Shown: piece by piece, positions 5,176 through 5,196 of the stretch
How the letters are laid out: the number at the start of each line of letters is the position of its first letter
How positions within the stretch are numbered: the stretch's first letter is position 1
Assembly (NCBI GenBank): GCA_023134875.1
Contig: JAGLUH010000240.1
Coordinates: 1-5,196 of the forward strand
Direction of reading: 5' to 3'
Source of the DNA: Candidatus Zixiibacteriota bacterium
Lineage (GTDB): Bacteria > Zixibacteria > MSB-5A5 > CAIYYT01
Length of the DNA stretch: 5,196 bases
Made by a program: the position numbers and the translations under genes
Notes under the pieces: generated by a model
Seen by the model: the letters and a program-made list of their open reading frames with translations, nothing else
What the model was told of the DNA's origin: nothing
The model's database searches: none

Positions 5176-5196
5176 GTGACTACGAGGTCATAGTTG
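5172..5196 (+). CDS. mnmG: tRNA modification enzyme MnmG (GidA), first 8 codons
   Basis: Only MSDYEVIV is visible before the window ends. MnmG proteins usually begin with a short M...YDVIVVGGGHAGCEAA, the first strand of the FAD-binding Rossmann fold, and mnmE-mnmG is a very common gene order. In-frame TGA at 5163 excludes a longer start. MnmG is the FAD-binding partner of MnmE in U34 modification. The call rests on eight residues plus context; another Rossmann-fold protein is possible but less likely. Confidence 0.75.

Noticed and set aside
1..5196. CRISPR array, tRNA or rRNA genes, insertion sequences
   Set aside because: No regularly spaced direct repeats, tRNA-like cloverleaf, rRNA segments or transposase motifs were visible.

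Overview
The window reads as an origin-proximal stretch of a bacterial chromosome. It holds the end of a secreted repeat protein, then the conserved block rpmH-rnpA-yidD-yidC-mnmE, a textbook ParB-binding site (parS), and the first codons of mnmG. YidC has the long periplasmic (P1) domain typical of diderm bacteria. The truncated upstream gene carries a dockerin-type EF-hand helix (INISDVVRIISYIFG) of a style abundant in candidate phylum Zixibacteria and related FCB-group lineages. That makes a Zixibacteria-like diderm my best guess, at modest confidence; the housekeeping genes alone would fit many phyla.

Layout, all on the + strand. Bases 1-1112 are the 3' part of a secreted or surface protein: the tail of a dockerin repeat followed by three copies of a roughly 96-residue Cys/His-rich unit (HxHHINAxYQCC ... 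CxCMCYFN). A hairpin at 1126-1145 may terminate it. A sigma70-like promoter (TTGACT, 17 bp, TAAACT) precedes rpmH (1283-1426, ribosomal protein L34). rnpA (RNase P protein) has no usable ATG, GTG or TTG and appears to start at a CTG at 1452 behind an AGGGG ribosome binding site. yidD (1750-1971) overlaps rnpA by 8 bases, yidC (1975-3633) follows after 3 bases, and mnmE (3630-5036) overlaps yidC by the ATGA arrangement. Two bases after mnmE lies a 24-bp perfect palindrome containing the parS core TGTTTCACGTGAAACA. mnmG begins at 5172 and runs off the window.

How the genes fit together: L34 (ribosome), RnpA (tRNA 5' maturation), YidD and YidC (membrane protein insertion) and MnmE with MnmG (wobble-uridine modification of tRNA) form the widely conserved operon found near oriC, usually close to parA and parB. 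Tight spacing implies co-transcription and translational coupling from rpmH to mnmE. The parS site marks the mnmE-mnmG gap as a chromosome-segregation locus. The least understood element is the Cys/His repeat protein; its third repeat has lost a specific subset of the putative ligand residues.
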